Below are positions 46,097-56,725 of a DNA stretch of 64,000 nucleotides, one piece after another. How positions within the stretch are numbered: position 1 is the first letter of the stretch; each line of letters starts with the position of its first letter. The position numbers and the translations under genes were made by a program. The stretch lies in contig NZ_CP158367.1 of assembly GCF_040267685.1 (NCBI RefSeq), forward strand, positions 620,001 to 684,000, in the 5' to 3' direction. Origin of the DNA: Proteinivorax tanatarense. Its GTDB lineage: Bacteria > Bacillota > Proteinivoracia > Proteinivoracales > Proteinivoracaceae. The notes beneath the pieces were generated by a model, which was given only the letters and a program-made list of their open reading frames with translations, made no database searches and was not told where the DNA came from.

Positions 46097-46930
46097 ATGA
46101 AAGATAACTTAAAAGGAGAACTAATTTCAGAGTTTATAGGTACTTTTATCTTACTATTTTTTGGTGCTGGTTCTGTAGCTACCTTGGTGCTTTTAGGACA
46201 ATCATATAACTTATGGGATATAGCTTTGATATGGGGCCTTGCTGTAACTATGGCTATTTATATCACAGGAGCAGTTTCAGGCACACACATTAATCCAGCT
46301 GTAACCATTGCTCAGGCAATTTTTAGGGGGTTTCCGTGGAAAAAGGTTATTCCTTATATTATAGCTCAAGTAGCTGGGGCATTTGCAGGTGCAGCTGCAG
46401 TTTTCGGGTTGTATAGTAAATCTTTTTTAGAGTTTGAAACTGCTTCAAATATGGTAAGAGGAAGTGCAGAGAGTATATCAACAGCTGGTATCTTCTCAAC
46501 TTACCCACAACCATATTTATCCAATTTTCACGCATTGTTTGTAGAAATTTTAATTACTGCCATGCTTCTAATGGTTATTTTTGCAGTGACTGATGATAAA
46601 AATTCAAATGCACCTAAAGGAAGGTATGCACCATTTGCAGCAGTGTTAATTGGACTAACAATAGCAATAATTGGAGGAGCGTTTGGAGACTTAACAGGTT
46701 TTGCTATGAATCCTGCAAGAGATTTTGGCCCTAAGCTGTTTAAATTTATTGCAGGTTGGGGAGAAGTGGCATTACCAGGTCCGAACGGTTATTTTTGGGT
46801 TCCTATTGTAGGACCGATAATTGGTGGAATTTTAGGTGGATTTTTATATGAAAATGCTGTTGGTAAATTTATAAAGGGGAGCGAAAAGCAAGAAGAAAGT
46901 GTTGTAGAATCTGAAACTAAAGCAATGTAG
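46097..46930 (+). CDS. glpF: Glycerol facilitator (aquaporin family)
   Basis: 277 aa, six membrane spans plus two half-helices with the NPA motifs in HINPAVT and FAMNPARD. The Asp after the second NPAR is typical of glycerol facilitators over water channels. ATG at 46097 chosen: AAGGGGG lies about 8 nt upstream; an in-frame GTG at 46037 touches its RBS. Cotranscribed with glpK, 37 nt downstream, and preceded by a sigma-54 promoter. Confidence 0.93.
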   Translation: MKDNLKGELISEFIGTFILLFFGAGSVATLVLLGQSYNLWDIALIWGLAVTMAIYITGAVSGTHINPAVTIAQAIFRGFPWKKVIPYIIAQVAGAFAGAAAVFGLYSKSFLEFETASNMVRGSAESISTAGIFSTYPQPYLSNFHALFVEILITAMLLMVIFAVTDDKNSNAPKGRYAPFAAVLIGLTIAIIGGAFGDLTGFAMNPARDFGPKLFKFIAGWGEVALPGPNGYFWVPIVGPIIGGILGGFLYENAVGKFIKGSEKQEESVVESETKAM

Positions 46931-46964
46931 AAAAATAATTTAAAGAAATAAAATAGGAGGGTAA

Positions 46965-48470
<1,506 letters not shown>

Positions 48471-48477
48471 ATAAATC

Positions 48478-48514
48478 AAAAAAATGAGACAAAGTAATTT
48501 TGTCTCATTTTTTT
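48478..48514 (+). terminator. Terminator of glpFK
   Basis: AAAAAATGAGACAAA with perfect complement, GTAAT loop, seven Ts. Confidence 0.92.
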
Positions 48515-49332
48515 AACGTAATTAGCAATAGCAAGAGATATTTAGATTTTTATCTGTCGTGTAACAAAAGTACTATAGTATAAATTTCACATAATTTATA
48601 TAGAACCTGAAAAAACTATTATTACTTTGTAACCTTTATAGCCTAAGGGGAACTTCGAAATATGGGATTTTGTTTTTATCTATTATCTTTAGGTAGTTAG
48701 TTGGTATATATTCGTATATTTTTAGGATAATTTATAAAGTCTAAATAAAACTCTCTAATCTTTTATAGAACAAATTTGTAAAGTATTTAAAACAATTCTA
48801 AAAATATAAACAGGTAAGTTATAAAAAAAGAAGTATATAAACCAAATAAATGCCAAAGGCTTGACATCGAAACTGATGTTGAGCTTTTATTTTTTCTTCT
48901 TTGTTTCCCAAGTGCTAAAAAATAATCAAAAAGTTGATACTTTTTAAATGCAGATACGTCATTATATATGGGAGGTTAAAGGATAAGTGACTATAATAGA
49001 GAAGTAAACAATAAGGATGCACTTATTATTAAGAGGAATTTATGTTGTTCTCAAGCTTTGCTGGGTTGGATTTTTTTATGCAGAACAATTAGAAGTAAAT
49101 CCAAGGTTTTCGTCTTAGGCCCGGGATGCTATTGTTTTTGAATTTTATATCAGGGCGTTATGAAGTTTTGAATGGTCTATAGAGAATTAATTTCAAGGGA
49201 GCATCATATTGTAATTGTTATCAGCTAACGGTGGTGTTTTGAAATTACATACAAGCATATTTATTAAAGGGTATTAGCTTCGAAGCACGAAAAATACTAT
49301 TATACTATTTTAGTAATCCGGAGGGTGGTAAA
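48515..49332 (+). other. 818-bp gene-free region with an orphan terminator
   Basis: At 48851-48897 a 14-bp hairpin (AAAGGCTTGACATC ... GATGTTGAGCTTTT, with G-T pairs) is followed by ATTTTTTC, a good terminator with no gene ahead of it, so a small untranslated RNA between about 48600 and 48850 is possible. The rest has frequent stops on both strands; 49000-49190 may be a decayed gene, which I cannot identify. Confidence 0.45.
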
Positions 49333-50892
49333 ATGGATATGGAAAAAAGGATAGACTTAATTTTTGCAAAGTGGCAACAGGGGCTTTGCCCTGGCGGGCA
49401 GGTTGTTGTAAGAAAAGATGGGCAAACAATTTATAATAAAAACTATGGCTATGCAAGTCTTGAGCATAGTATACCCATTACCAGGCAAACATCTTTCCAT
49501 GTAGCATCGGTTTCAAAGCAAATAACAGTTATGTGCGTGCTTTTGTTGGAAGAGGATGGAAAATTATCCATAGATGACGATGTTAGGGAGTATGTATCTG
49601 AGTATATTGGGTTTGATGAACCAGTAACACTTAGGCAAATGATAAACAATGTAAGTGGTATAAGAGATCAGTGGGAGCTTTTAGGCCTAAGTGGTGTAAG
49701 GATAGTTGACACAATAACTCAAAAAGATGCTTTAACTTTAATTAGGAAGCAAAAGAAACTTAACTTTGAGCCTGAGACAAACTGGTTGTACAGCAATTCT
49801 AATTTTACTTTGTTAGCAGAAGTTGTAGAGAGGGTGTCTGGAAAAACTCTTAATGAATTTGCAACGGAGAGGATATTTAAACCGTTAGGTATGGGGAACA
49901 CCTTTTTTAAGGATAATTACTGGGAACTGATTTCAAATAAAGCTAACTCCTACTATGATACAGGTGCAGATGGATTTGTTTGCAGTGTTCTTAACTATGG
50001 AACATATGGTGCTACAGCTTTAAACACTACAGCGGATGATTTTGCTTTATGGATGGATAATTTTAAAAAATCAACAATTTGTACTGACAGCACGATCAAA
50101 ACTATGCTAACGCCAGCAAAACTAAAAAATGGCAAAGAAAGTAACTATGCTGGTGGGCTATTTGTGGGAGAGCACAAGGGGCATAAGTATATCGAGCATG
50201 GGGGAGCAGATGCTGCATACCGTAGTGCTATAGTTCGTTTTACAGAGGAAGATGTAGATATAATCGTGTTTTCAAATACACAGAATATAATGATGAAAGA
50301 TGCTGCTTTTTCGATAGCCAATGTAATCTTTGGAAGTGGCGAAAAACCAAAAAGAAAACAAGGCAATTATTATAAAGAAATTGAAGTAACTGATCCAGAT
50401 GGTTTTTATTTTCCCACAGAATGTGAACCTATTATGGCACTGAAAATAATTACAAAAAACGGAAAGTTACATTTGGAAAATCCTTATGGGTTATCACCTC
50501 TAATTCCAATAGCAGGAAACCAATTTAAAGTTGAGCACCTTAATTCAGAACTATATTTTGGTAAAAATAGTTTCTTAAAAACGAAAGAAAAGACTATACC
50601 ACTTACACAGCTAAAACCATTTACACCTTTGGATAGTGTTCAATATGAAGGAAAATACCAAAGTGATGAGTTGGACACATTTTACAATATAGTAGAGAAA
50701 GACAAGATTTTATACATTTCCCATCCAAGAAATGGTCAGCAAAAATTATATCAGGTTGAGGATAATAAATTTGTGATAAGTTCAACCTTTACATTTATTG
50801 TAGAGTTTATAAAGAACGAAGGTAAAATAACTGGCTTAAGATTTAGCGGAAATAGAGCTAAAAAAATCGACTTTGTTAGACATGAAATTTAA
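49333..50892 (+). CDS. Serine hydrolase of the beta-lactamase / penicillin-binding (class C) family
   Basis: 519 aa without signal peptide. Catalytic SxxK in ASVSKQIT (residues about 57-60), the YxN motif in YSNSNFTLL, and HGGADAAY replacing KTG. Residues 1-345 form the serine-hydrolase domain. The C-terminal 170 residues form a separate beta-rich domain, as in esterase/D-aminopeptidase relatives. Substrate unknown. RBS GGAGGGTGG before the ATG. Confidence 0.87.
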   Translation: MDMEKRIDLIFAKWQQGLCPGGQVVVRKDGQTIYNKNYGYASLEHSIPITRQTSFHVASVSKQITVMCVLLLEEDGKLSIDDDVREYVSEYIGFDEPVTLRQMINNVSGIRDQWELLGLSGVRIVDTITQKDALTLIRKQKKLNFEPETNWLYSNSNFTLLAEVVERVSGKTLNEFATERIFKPLGMGNTFFKDNYWELISNKANSYYDTGADGFVCSVLNYGTYGATALNTTADDFALWMDNFKKSTICTDSTIKTMLTPAKLKNGKESNYAGGLFVGEHKGHKYIEHGGADAAYRSAIVRFTEEDVDIIVFSNTQNIMMKDAAFSIANVIFGSGEKPKRKQGNYYKEIEVTDPDGFYFPTECEPIMALKIITKNGKLHLENPYGLSPLIPIAGNQFKVEHLNSELYFGKNSFLKTKEKTIPLTQLKPFTPLDSVQYEGKYQSDELDTFYNIVEKDKILYISHPRNGQQKLYQVEDNKFVISSTFTFIVEFIKNEGKITGLRFSGNRAKKIDFVRHEI

Positions 50893-50906
50893 AGTAAATG
50901 CTTATA

Positions 50907-50960
50907 TTAGTCCATTAACTCTTAGAAAAACAAAACTTTCCTGAGAGTTAATGGACTTTT
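50907..50960 (+). terminator. Terminator after the serine hydrolase gene
   Basis: AGTCCATTAACTCT pairs with AGAGTTAATGGACT, followed by six Ts. Confidence 0.85.
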
Positions 50961-50988
50961 TTATGATATAAGTGTATCTTAGTAATAA

Positions 50989-51274
50989 ATGGGAAAGGAG
51001 TTTGCTTATAACGGGGAACAAATAGTTCCCTCTCAATGGATCACAGACGCAATAACTGCACTTTTATCCACCTTCTAGATATGGTTTCGACTATGGTTAT
51101 CAGTTTTGGATTGATGATTATTAGGGGTATAAAATTGCTATTGGGTTTGGTTCATTAGGACAAGGCCTTTTTATAGTTCCAGAAAAGAATTTAGTATTGG
51201 CTAACAACAGTGTTAATACAGAAGCCGAAATATACGAATTAGCTAAAGATATAATTGACACTGCGCTTGATTAA
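50989..51274 (+). pseudogene. Decayed C-terminal fragment of a beta-lactamase-like serine hydrolase
   Basis: Frame 1 reads GKEFAYNGEQIVPSQWITDA to a stop. After a one-base shift the frame continues RYGFDYGYQFWIDDY, stop, GYKIAIGFGSLGQGLFIVPE to the stop at 51272. These are the end segments of a class-C beta-lactamase fold. The N-terminal catalytic part is missing; the copy is not close in sequence to the neighbouring intact gene. Confidence 0.75.
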
Positions 51275-51302
51275 AGTATCGTGGGGAAAGGGTTGTTTTT
51301 AT

Positions 51303-51340
51303 ATAGCGAGAGTCTAATATGTTCTGACTCTCGCTATCTT
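51303..51340 (+). terminator. Hairpin after the decayed hydrolase
   Basis: ATAGCGAGAGTC pairs perfectly with GACTCTCGCTAT; followed by CTTTCT. Confidence 0.65.
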
Positions 51341-51444
51341 TCTAATAAATTTATCTAAAATATTAAGGTGAAAGAGCATAGTTTTCTTTACATAAATAGT
51401 AAATTCTAAATAACATTGATTCAACTACTTAAGGGAGGCTTAAT

Positions 51445-52962
51445 ATGAAAAGAGTATTGGTCGGAGGAATGTATCATGAATCTAACTCATTTAATCCAAT
51501 TATTACTAAAGAAAAGGACTTTAAAGTGATATATGGCAAAGAGATATTTGAAAGTATTAAGGAAAATGATGCTATCTCAGGTATAATAACTACTTTACAA
51601 GAGGCTGAATGCGAGGTTGTTCCTACAGTTTATGCCAGAGCAGTTCCTAACGGTGAAGTTGACTATGATTTTTATATTAGGATAAAAGATGAAATAATAG
51701 AAAAAGCAAAAAAAGCTGATGCTGAGAAACCGTTGGATGGCATTACTCTTGCTCTTCATGGTTCAATGAGGGTTAAAGAGCTAGGGGAAGCTGAAGGAGA
51801 TATTCTAAAAGAGCTTAGCAGTTTGTTTCCCAATATCCCAATTTATAGTGCCCTTGATATGCATGCAACAATAACAAGTAAAATGCATAACAACTGCAAT
51901 GGTTTTGTAGGGTATAAGTGCGCACCTCACACTGATTGTACCGAAACAGGTATTCAGGCAGCTAAAATGACAATTAAGTCGATAAATAATCAATCTACGG
52001 TAAAGTCATGTTGGGTAAAGATACCGCTAATAATTGCGGGGGAACAGTCTGCTACTGCTGATGAACCTATGGCAGAACTTATAGAAGGGCTAAAAAGAAT
52101 GGAAAAAAAAGCAGGGATACTATCAGCATCTTACTTTATGGGGTTTCCTTGGGCGGACAATAAAGATAATTCCGCTGCTGCTTATGTTGTTGCTGAAAAT
52201 GATGAAAAACTTGCTCAACAAACGGCAGTTCAGCTTGCAGAAAAAATGTGGGAAAAAAGGTATGAGTTTAAGTTCCATACCGAAACATATTCCCAACAAA
52301 AAGCCTTAAATAAGGCTTTTGAGGCTGTGTGTCAAGGAGAAACACCAGTGTATATTTCTGATTCTGGAGATAATCCTACAGCTGGTGCATCTTCCGATTG
52401 CACAGAATTTCTAAAGATTATTCTAGCCGACAAAAGACTGGATAGTTTAGAACGTCCCATAATATATGGAGGATTTTATGATCCAGAAGCCGTAAAGCAG
52501 TGTAAAGGAAAAGTTGGAGAAATAATTGATATTACATTTGGAGCAAAATTTGATGCTACAACCTCCACGCCTATAAATGCAACAGGAACTGTAAAATCGT
52601 ATATCAGTGGTTGGGGTGGGATAACCTTTCCCCAAAGTGATATAGTGCTGTTTAACACTGGAGGAGTAGATGTTATTTTAGCTGAACAACATATAGGGTA
52701 TACGGACCCAAAACTTTATATAGATTTAGGGCTTAATCCTAAAGAGGCTCAGATAATAGTTTGTAAATTGGGGTATCTCACACCTCAGCATGAAGCACTA
52801 GCTAAAAGAAGTATTTTGGCTTTGACTAAAGGAAACACCAACGAAGAACTTAAATCTATAGAGTTTAAAAAAATAGAAAGGCCAATTTTTCCTTTAGATG
52901 AAAAGTTTAATTATAAAGCGGTTGACAATGTGATAAAAAGAGAGAAAGGAAAGAATCAATAA
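51445..52962 (+). CDS. M81 family metallopeptidase (MlrC-like)
   Basis: 505 aa, full length for the MlrC/M81 family (DUF1485 plus MlrC C-terminal domain). Metal-binding style blocks: MYHESNSFNP near the N-terminus, LALHGSM, ALDMHATITSKM, and GYKCAPHTDCTETG. The C-terminal half includes YISDSGDNPTAGASSDCTEF. Relatives degrade cyclic or modified peptides, but the substrate here is unknown. RBS AAGGGAGG. Confidence 0.88.
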   Translation: MKRVLVGGMYHESNSFNPIITKEKDFKVIYGKEIFESIKENDAISGIITTLQEAECEVVPTVYARAVPNGEVDYDFYIRIKDEIIEKAKKADAEKPLDGITLALHGSMRVKELGEAEGDILKELSSLFPNIPIYSALDMHATITSKMHNNCNGFVGYKCAPHTDCTETGIQAAKMTIKSINNQSTVKSCWVKIPLIIAGEQSATADEPMAELIEGLKRMEKKAGILSASYFMGFPWADNKDNSAAAYVVAENDEKLAQQTAVQLAEKMWEKRYEFKFHTETYSQQKALNKAFEAVCQGETPVYISDSGDNPTAGASSDCTEFLKIILADKRLDSLERPIIYGGFYDPEAVKQCKGKVGEIIDITFGAKFDATTSTPINATGTVKSYISGWGGITFPQSDIVLFNTGGVDVILAEQHIGYTDPKLYIDLGLNPKEAQIIVCKLGYLTPQHEALAKRSILALTKGNTNEELKSIEFKKIERPIFPLDEKFNYKAVDNVIKREKGKNQ

Positions 52963-53133
52963 CTTAATATCAGCTGTCGAGTTTGGCAGCTTTTGTCTAT
53001 AAATGAGTTTATAAAAAACTACTATAAATATGGGACATTAGTTTTAATAATAAAAAAAATAAAAATAAAACAAAGGGATTCAGAATATTATGGAGAAAAC
53101 ACCAAATAAATAACTTCTGGGGGGGAGTTAGTT

Positions 53134-54186
53134 ATGGATTTGTGGGATGTAGTTGTTCAAAATGATTTTAATAATTTTTCAAAAAAGGATATTGATGATA
53201 TAATAGAATTATTAGAAAATAATATGTCGAAAGATTTAGATGAAAGGGCATATTTGTATAAAAACATGCATATGCTAGTTAGGAATGGGCAAATTAGAAA
53301 TTTATTAAACAAGAGAATTTTGGCAGGGCGTTGTTCCGTGAAATGGTTACAAATTAAAAGAAAGACTACCATAAACGATTTAGTTACAAAACTTGAAAGT
53401 AAAGATCTTTTATTCAATAAAAGACTTAAAACTAAAAACTTAGAAATAAAGTCACCAATCATATTTTCCACCATAAAATTAGGGGATTTAAGATACTTGA
53501 TAAGAACTATTGTTCCAACCGGTGTAAAATCAATAAATAAAGGGGACGAAATAGAGGAAATAACTGCAGTTGATAATATTGTTTCGATAATAGATTTAAG
53601 TAAAGATGTTTTAGAAGTTAGATCCAATTTTAAAAATGCAAGAGTACTGCATAATTTCTTTTCTCATTTATTAGAGTTAGATTTCGAAGAAATAGATATA
53701 TTGAAAAACTTTGGTGGTAAAATGGGAGCTTTTAAGGACTCTTTAGATGGGGGAAAGTTTTTTGATGTAAACTCAAAACCTATTTTAAACTTAGAAATTA
53801 CTAAAGAAATAAGTAATTTACTTGTAAATACCTTAAAAGCTTTGGATAATTATTTTATTACAAAAGATATGGAAACTCTTATAAGTGAAATGCAATCAAC
53901 GCAAATTGATGAAAAAGAAATTGGAGATGTTTGTTTTACTCAGTTATTATTGGCTGGATTATGCAAGATGAATATAGGTACAGATGTTGAGTTGGGCAAA
54001 GATTTATGCCATCAATCGCTGTATAACTTGATTAAAGAGCATATCGAAGATGAAACTGGTTATATATCGTTTACATTTGGGGGGGAGCAGCATACTATAC
54101 AAGTAGGTAGAACAACAAATAGTATTAGTTTTAGGACTATGGCAACGGAAGAGTTAATTGAGTATTTTGCATCAAAGGTGTTGTGA
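53134..54186 (+). CDS. Hypothetical protein, first gene of an unrecognised two-gene operon
   Basis: 350 aa, acidic, no signal peptide or membrane span. The N-terminal 70 residues are helical and charged (DDIIELLENNMSKDLDERAY), the centre is strand-rich (IIFSTIKLGDLRYLIRTIVP), and the C-terminus (ISFTFGGEQHTIQVGRTTNS) is again strand-like. No family or catalytic motif is recognised. RBS GGGGGGAG. The second gene starts 26 nt after the stop, so both are probably cotranscribed. Confidence 0.7.
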   Translation: MDLWDVVVQNDFNNFSKKDIDDIIELLENNMSKDLDERAYLYKNMHMLVRNGQIRNLLNKRILAGRCSVKWLQIKRKTTINDLVTKLESKDLLFNKRLKTKNLEIKSPIIFSTIKLGDLRYLIRTIVPTGVKSINKGDEIEEITAVDNIVSIIDLSKDVLEVRSNFKNARVLHNFFSHLLELDFEEIDILKNFGGKMGAFKDSLDGGKFFDVNSKPILNLEITKEISNLLVNTLKALDNYFITKDMETLISEMQSTQIDEKEIGDVCFTQLLLAGLCKMNIGTDVELGKDLCHQSLYNLIKEHIEDETGYISFTFGGEQHTIQVGRTTNSISFRTMATEELIEYFASKVL

Positions 54187-54212
54187 GGTATTTTGTAGGA
54201 AGGGGGATTGTT

Positions 54213-54626
54213 ATGAATGAGCATTTAAGCAGATATAAAGTGGAAAAATATGTTGAGCAATTGGCATCCCAGCCGATAGTAAAAAGTTTTAATCCATCTG
54301 CTGTTTGTAAAAAAACTAACCTACCATTAAAGGTAGTTCTCTCATATTTAAATTCGTTGGTAGACCAAAATAAATTGGTGTTAAGATATGAAATTAGATG
54401 CTTGTCTGGTAATTCAGTAGTTAAAAAAACTGATAACTATATGGAGTATTTAGGAAAAGAGCTATACTGTTATTATTGTGATGACTATATTTCGGTGACA
54501 ACTGGAAACATATTTCCGATATATCATTTTAATCCAGAGTATCGAAAAGTGGTAAATGAGAATTTAACATCTTCATTAAAAAAAAAGCGAAAGTTGCACA
54601 TTAGCGAGCTTACAGGATGTTATTGA
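54213..54626 (+). CDS. Winged-helix / zinc-ribbon-like hypothetical protein, upstream frame
   Basis: 137 aa in this frame. Residues 1-60 look like a winged helix (YVEQLASQPIVKSFNPSAVC, LKVVLSYLNSLVDQNKLVLR). They are followed by a cysteine-containing strand segment (RC, then YCYYCDD), a possible incomplete zinc ribbon. The frame ends soon after an A9 tract (54578-54586), and the downstream frame opens exactly there. ATG at 54213 with AAGGGGG upstream. Confidence 0.6.
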   Translation: MNEHLSRYKVEKYVEQLASQPIVKSFNPSAVCKKTNLPLKVVLSYLNSLVDQNKLVLRYEIRCLSGNSVVKKTDNYMEYLGKELYCYYCDDYISVTTGNIFPIYHFNPEYRKVVNENLTSSLKKKRKLHISELTGCY

Positions 54627-54933
54627 TGATTTAACACTTGATGAATCAGAGACTAAAGAACATGCTATAATAGAAATTATTAGAAAGAATCAAGAAACTA
54701 AAGATAGTTTTAATCAAGAGGTGCTGGATTTATTAAAAACAGTTATAGATGAAAGAGATGACAAAGTTAAGGAACTGGCAGACAAAGTAAATAATTTAGA
54801 AAAAAAACAGGGTATTTCTAAACTACAATTAATAGCAATTATAATACAGATGCTTAATAACGCAAAGGGTTTAGCACCTGGGATAAAAAATTTTATTGAA
54901 CCAATTATTGAACATCTGAGAAATCTAAATTGA
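54580..54933 (+). CDS. Coiled-coil C-terminal part in the shifted frame
   Basis: Open from the A9 tract to TGA at 54933 with no start codon at its beginning. Encodes VIDDLTLDESETKEHAIIEI, a heptad-like coiled coil (VIDERDDKVKELADKVNNLE) and an amphipathic hydrophobic end (LQLIAIIIQMLNNAK). Losing one A from the tract joins it to the upstream frame as a protein of about 239 aa. It may be produced by slippage, or be the result of a frameshift mutation or sequencing error. Confidence 0.5.
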   Translation, partial: KKSESCTLASLQDVIDDLTLDESETKEHAIIEIIRKNQETKDSFNQEVLDLLKTVIDERDDKVKELADKVNNLEKKQGISKLQLIAIIIQMLNNAKGLAPGIKNFIEPIIEHLRNLN

Positions 54934-55356
54934 TAAATAAGACTTTTTTTATGCCCGTTTATAAAATAGCAATATCAGTTGAATACAGTCAATGAAAAAC
55001 GCAGAAAAATGCGTTCTTCTTTTTTTGAGTAGTCCTTGCTGGAGTGGAACGACCAACACTTATGCCGGCAGGGGCAAGTTTTTTTCAGCTTAAGAGTTAA
55101 AATTTAGCTTATTTGACAGAAGTGCGAAAATATTGTAATTAATTAAGTATGATTGTGCAGATAATAACAGTTATTAAAGCAAAAAATATATAGTTGTGGT
55201 ACCTAAATTAAAGCAATCCTGAATGGGTTGTTTTTTATTATCTTTTACTATTATTATATGGGGACGGCCGTTAATCATAGGTTAAATGCTAGTAGTATTG
55301 CTATATAATTTTTAAACAGTACTCAATAATTTTTTGTAAAATAGTAATAAATACAG
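54934..55356 (+). other. Gene-free region with three terminator-like hairpins
   Basis: 54994-55027: GAAAAACGCA ... TGCGTTCTTC then T7, closing the two-gene operon. 55054-55088: CTTATGCC ... GGGCAAG followed by T7. 55211-55238: CAATCC ... GGGTTG followed by T6. The last two have no recognised gene in front, so a short RNA between them is possible. Nothing else was seen. Confidence 0.5.
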
Positions 55357-55385
55357 TTGACAAAATTAACAGGTGTATATATACT
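55357..55385 (+). promoter_or_regulatory. Sigma-A promoter of the GntR-ABC operon
   Basis: Perfect TTGACA (55357-55362), 17-bp spacer, TATACT (55380-55385). The -10 box lies inside the left arm of the operator palindrome. Confidence 0.85.
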
Positions 55386-55421
55386 GTGTATATAAAATAT
55401 GTACAGTATATATACACCTGT
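55369..55421. promoter_or_regulatory. Long inverted-repeat operator for the GntR repressor
   Basis: Two perfect 19-bp arms (ACAGGTGTATATATACTGT and its complement) separated by 15 bp. The left arm covers the -10 region and the right arm precedes the GntR start, a classic autorepression layout for YtrA-type regulators. Confidence 0.75.
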
Positions 55422-55463
55422 TGCTGAGTGCATTACTGTATAAAGATAAAAGAGGGGATTGTA

Positions 55464-55829
55464 TTGGATATTATTATTAGCAATACAAGTTCACAGCCGA
55501 TATATTTACAAATCGCAGATCAAATTAAACGGCAAATTTTAAAGGGGGAAATAGAACATGGGTTTTATTTGCCATCGATAAGAATGTTAGCAAAGGAATT
55601 ACAGGTTTCGGTAATTACTACAAAAAACGGATATCAGGTTCTGGAAAAAGAGGGATTAATAAAATCGGTAAAAGGAAGAGGTTTTTACGTTTCTGCACAA
55701 AAAGAAGATTTATTACAAGATATAAAGATAAAGTCTGTTGAAAAAAAGTTAGAAGATGTGGTGGAAGAAGCAAAAGAGCTTAATATACCACTAGAAGAGG
55801 TTGTAGAAATGTTAAAACTGCTCTACTAA
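55464..55829 (+). CDS. GntR-family repressor, YtrA subfamily
   Basis: 121 aa. The N-terminal winged helix (PIYLQIADQIKRQILKGEIE, LPSIRMLAKELQVSVITTKN) is followed only by a short helical tail, the YtrA-subfamily layout that regulates adjacent ABC genes. TTG start preceded by AGAGGGG. The adjacent perfect palindrome at the promoter is its likely binding site. In Bacillus such systems respond to cell-wall-active antibiotics; the inducer here is unknown. Confidence 0.9.
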   Translation: MDIIISNTSSQPIYLQIADQIKRQILKGEIEHGFYLPSIRMLAKELQVSVITTKNGYQVLEKEGLIKSVKGRGFYVSAQKEDLLQDIKIKSVEKKLEDVVEEAKELNIPLEEVVEMLKLLY

Positions 55830-55856
55830 ATTGAATATAAAGAGGTGAAGAATAAA

Positions 55857-56711
55857 ATGAGTAAAGTGTTGGAAGTAAATAATGTATCAAAAGATTATAG
55901 AGATTTTAGATTAAATGATATAAGTTTTTCCCTTGAAAAAGGATATATTATGGGTCTTATTGGTCCAAATGGGTCCGGTAAAACTACAACTATTAAATTG
56001 ATTATGAACTTGCTTTCTAAGGATAGTGGGGAAATTAAAGTTTTCAACAAAGACCATGTTTATGATGAAGTAGGGGTTAAAGAAAAAATTGGCTTTGTTT
56101 ATGATGGAGATATCTATCCATCGGGGATGAAGTTAGGAAAATTAGCTAAATTAATTGCTCCTTTTTATAGAAGTTGGGATGACGAAATTTTTCATGGGTA
56201 CATAAAGAAATTTAACTTAAATTTGGATAAAAAGTTAGAGGAGTTATCGAAAGGAATGAAAATAAAGTTTTCTATAGCTATGGCGCTTGCTCATAAGCCG
56301 GAACTAATTATAATGGATGAACCAACCTCAGGGCTGGATCCGGTATTTCGTCGAGAGTTTTTGGATTTAATCCAGGATATCATTGAAAAAAGACAAGCTT
56401 CGGTACTTTTTTCTACCCATATTACCTCTGACTTGGAAAAGGTAGCTGATTATATCACATTTATTAACGACGGCGAAATAGTATTCACTGACACTTTATG
56501 TGATCTTGTGGAAAATTATCGCTTAGTTAAAGGTAAAAAAGGAGACTTAACCAATCATAAAGATATTTTAATAGGGATGAGGACAAATAAGTTTGGAATA
56601 GAGGGGCTTGCGGAAACAAATGACTGTCAAGCTTTGATAGAAAACGAGGATATACTTTTTGAAAAGCCAAACTTAGAAGATATAATGTACTATGTTTCAA
56701 GAAGGGACTGA
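55857..56711 (+). CDS. ABC transporter ATPase (YtrB-like)
   Basis: 284 aa. Walker A GPNGSGKTT, degenerate signature LSKGMKIKFSIAMAL, Walker B LIIMDEPTSGLDP, switch STHITSDLEK. LSKGMK replaces LSGGQ, as in many export ATPases of the YtrB/BcrA group. ATG at 55857 with GAGGTG upstream. Follows the GntR gene and drives the two membrane proteins that follow. Confidence 0.9.
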   Translation: MSKVLEVNNVSKDYRDFRLNDISFSLEKGYIMGLIGPNGSGKTTTIKLIMNLLSKDSGEIKVFNKDHVYDEVGVKEKIGFVYDGDIYPSGMKLGKLAKLIAPFYRSWDDEIFHGYIKKFNLNLDKKLEELSKGMKIKFSIAMALAHKPELIIMDEPTSGLDPVFRREFLDLIQDIIEKRQASVLFSTHITSDLEKVADYITFINDGEIVFTDTLCDLVENYRLVKGKKGDLTNHKDILIGMRTNKFGIEGLAETNDCQALIENEDILFEKPNLEDIMYYVSRRD

Positions 56712-56725
56712 GAGGAGAGTTTAAA

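Noticed and set aside
55090-55240. T-box leader upstream of the GntR operon (TGGTACC and a following hairpin)
   Set aside because: The conserved T-box sequence GGTGGTACCGCG and specifier stem are missing; only a short GGTACC matches.
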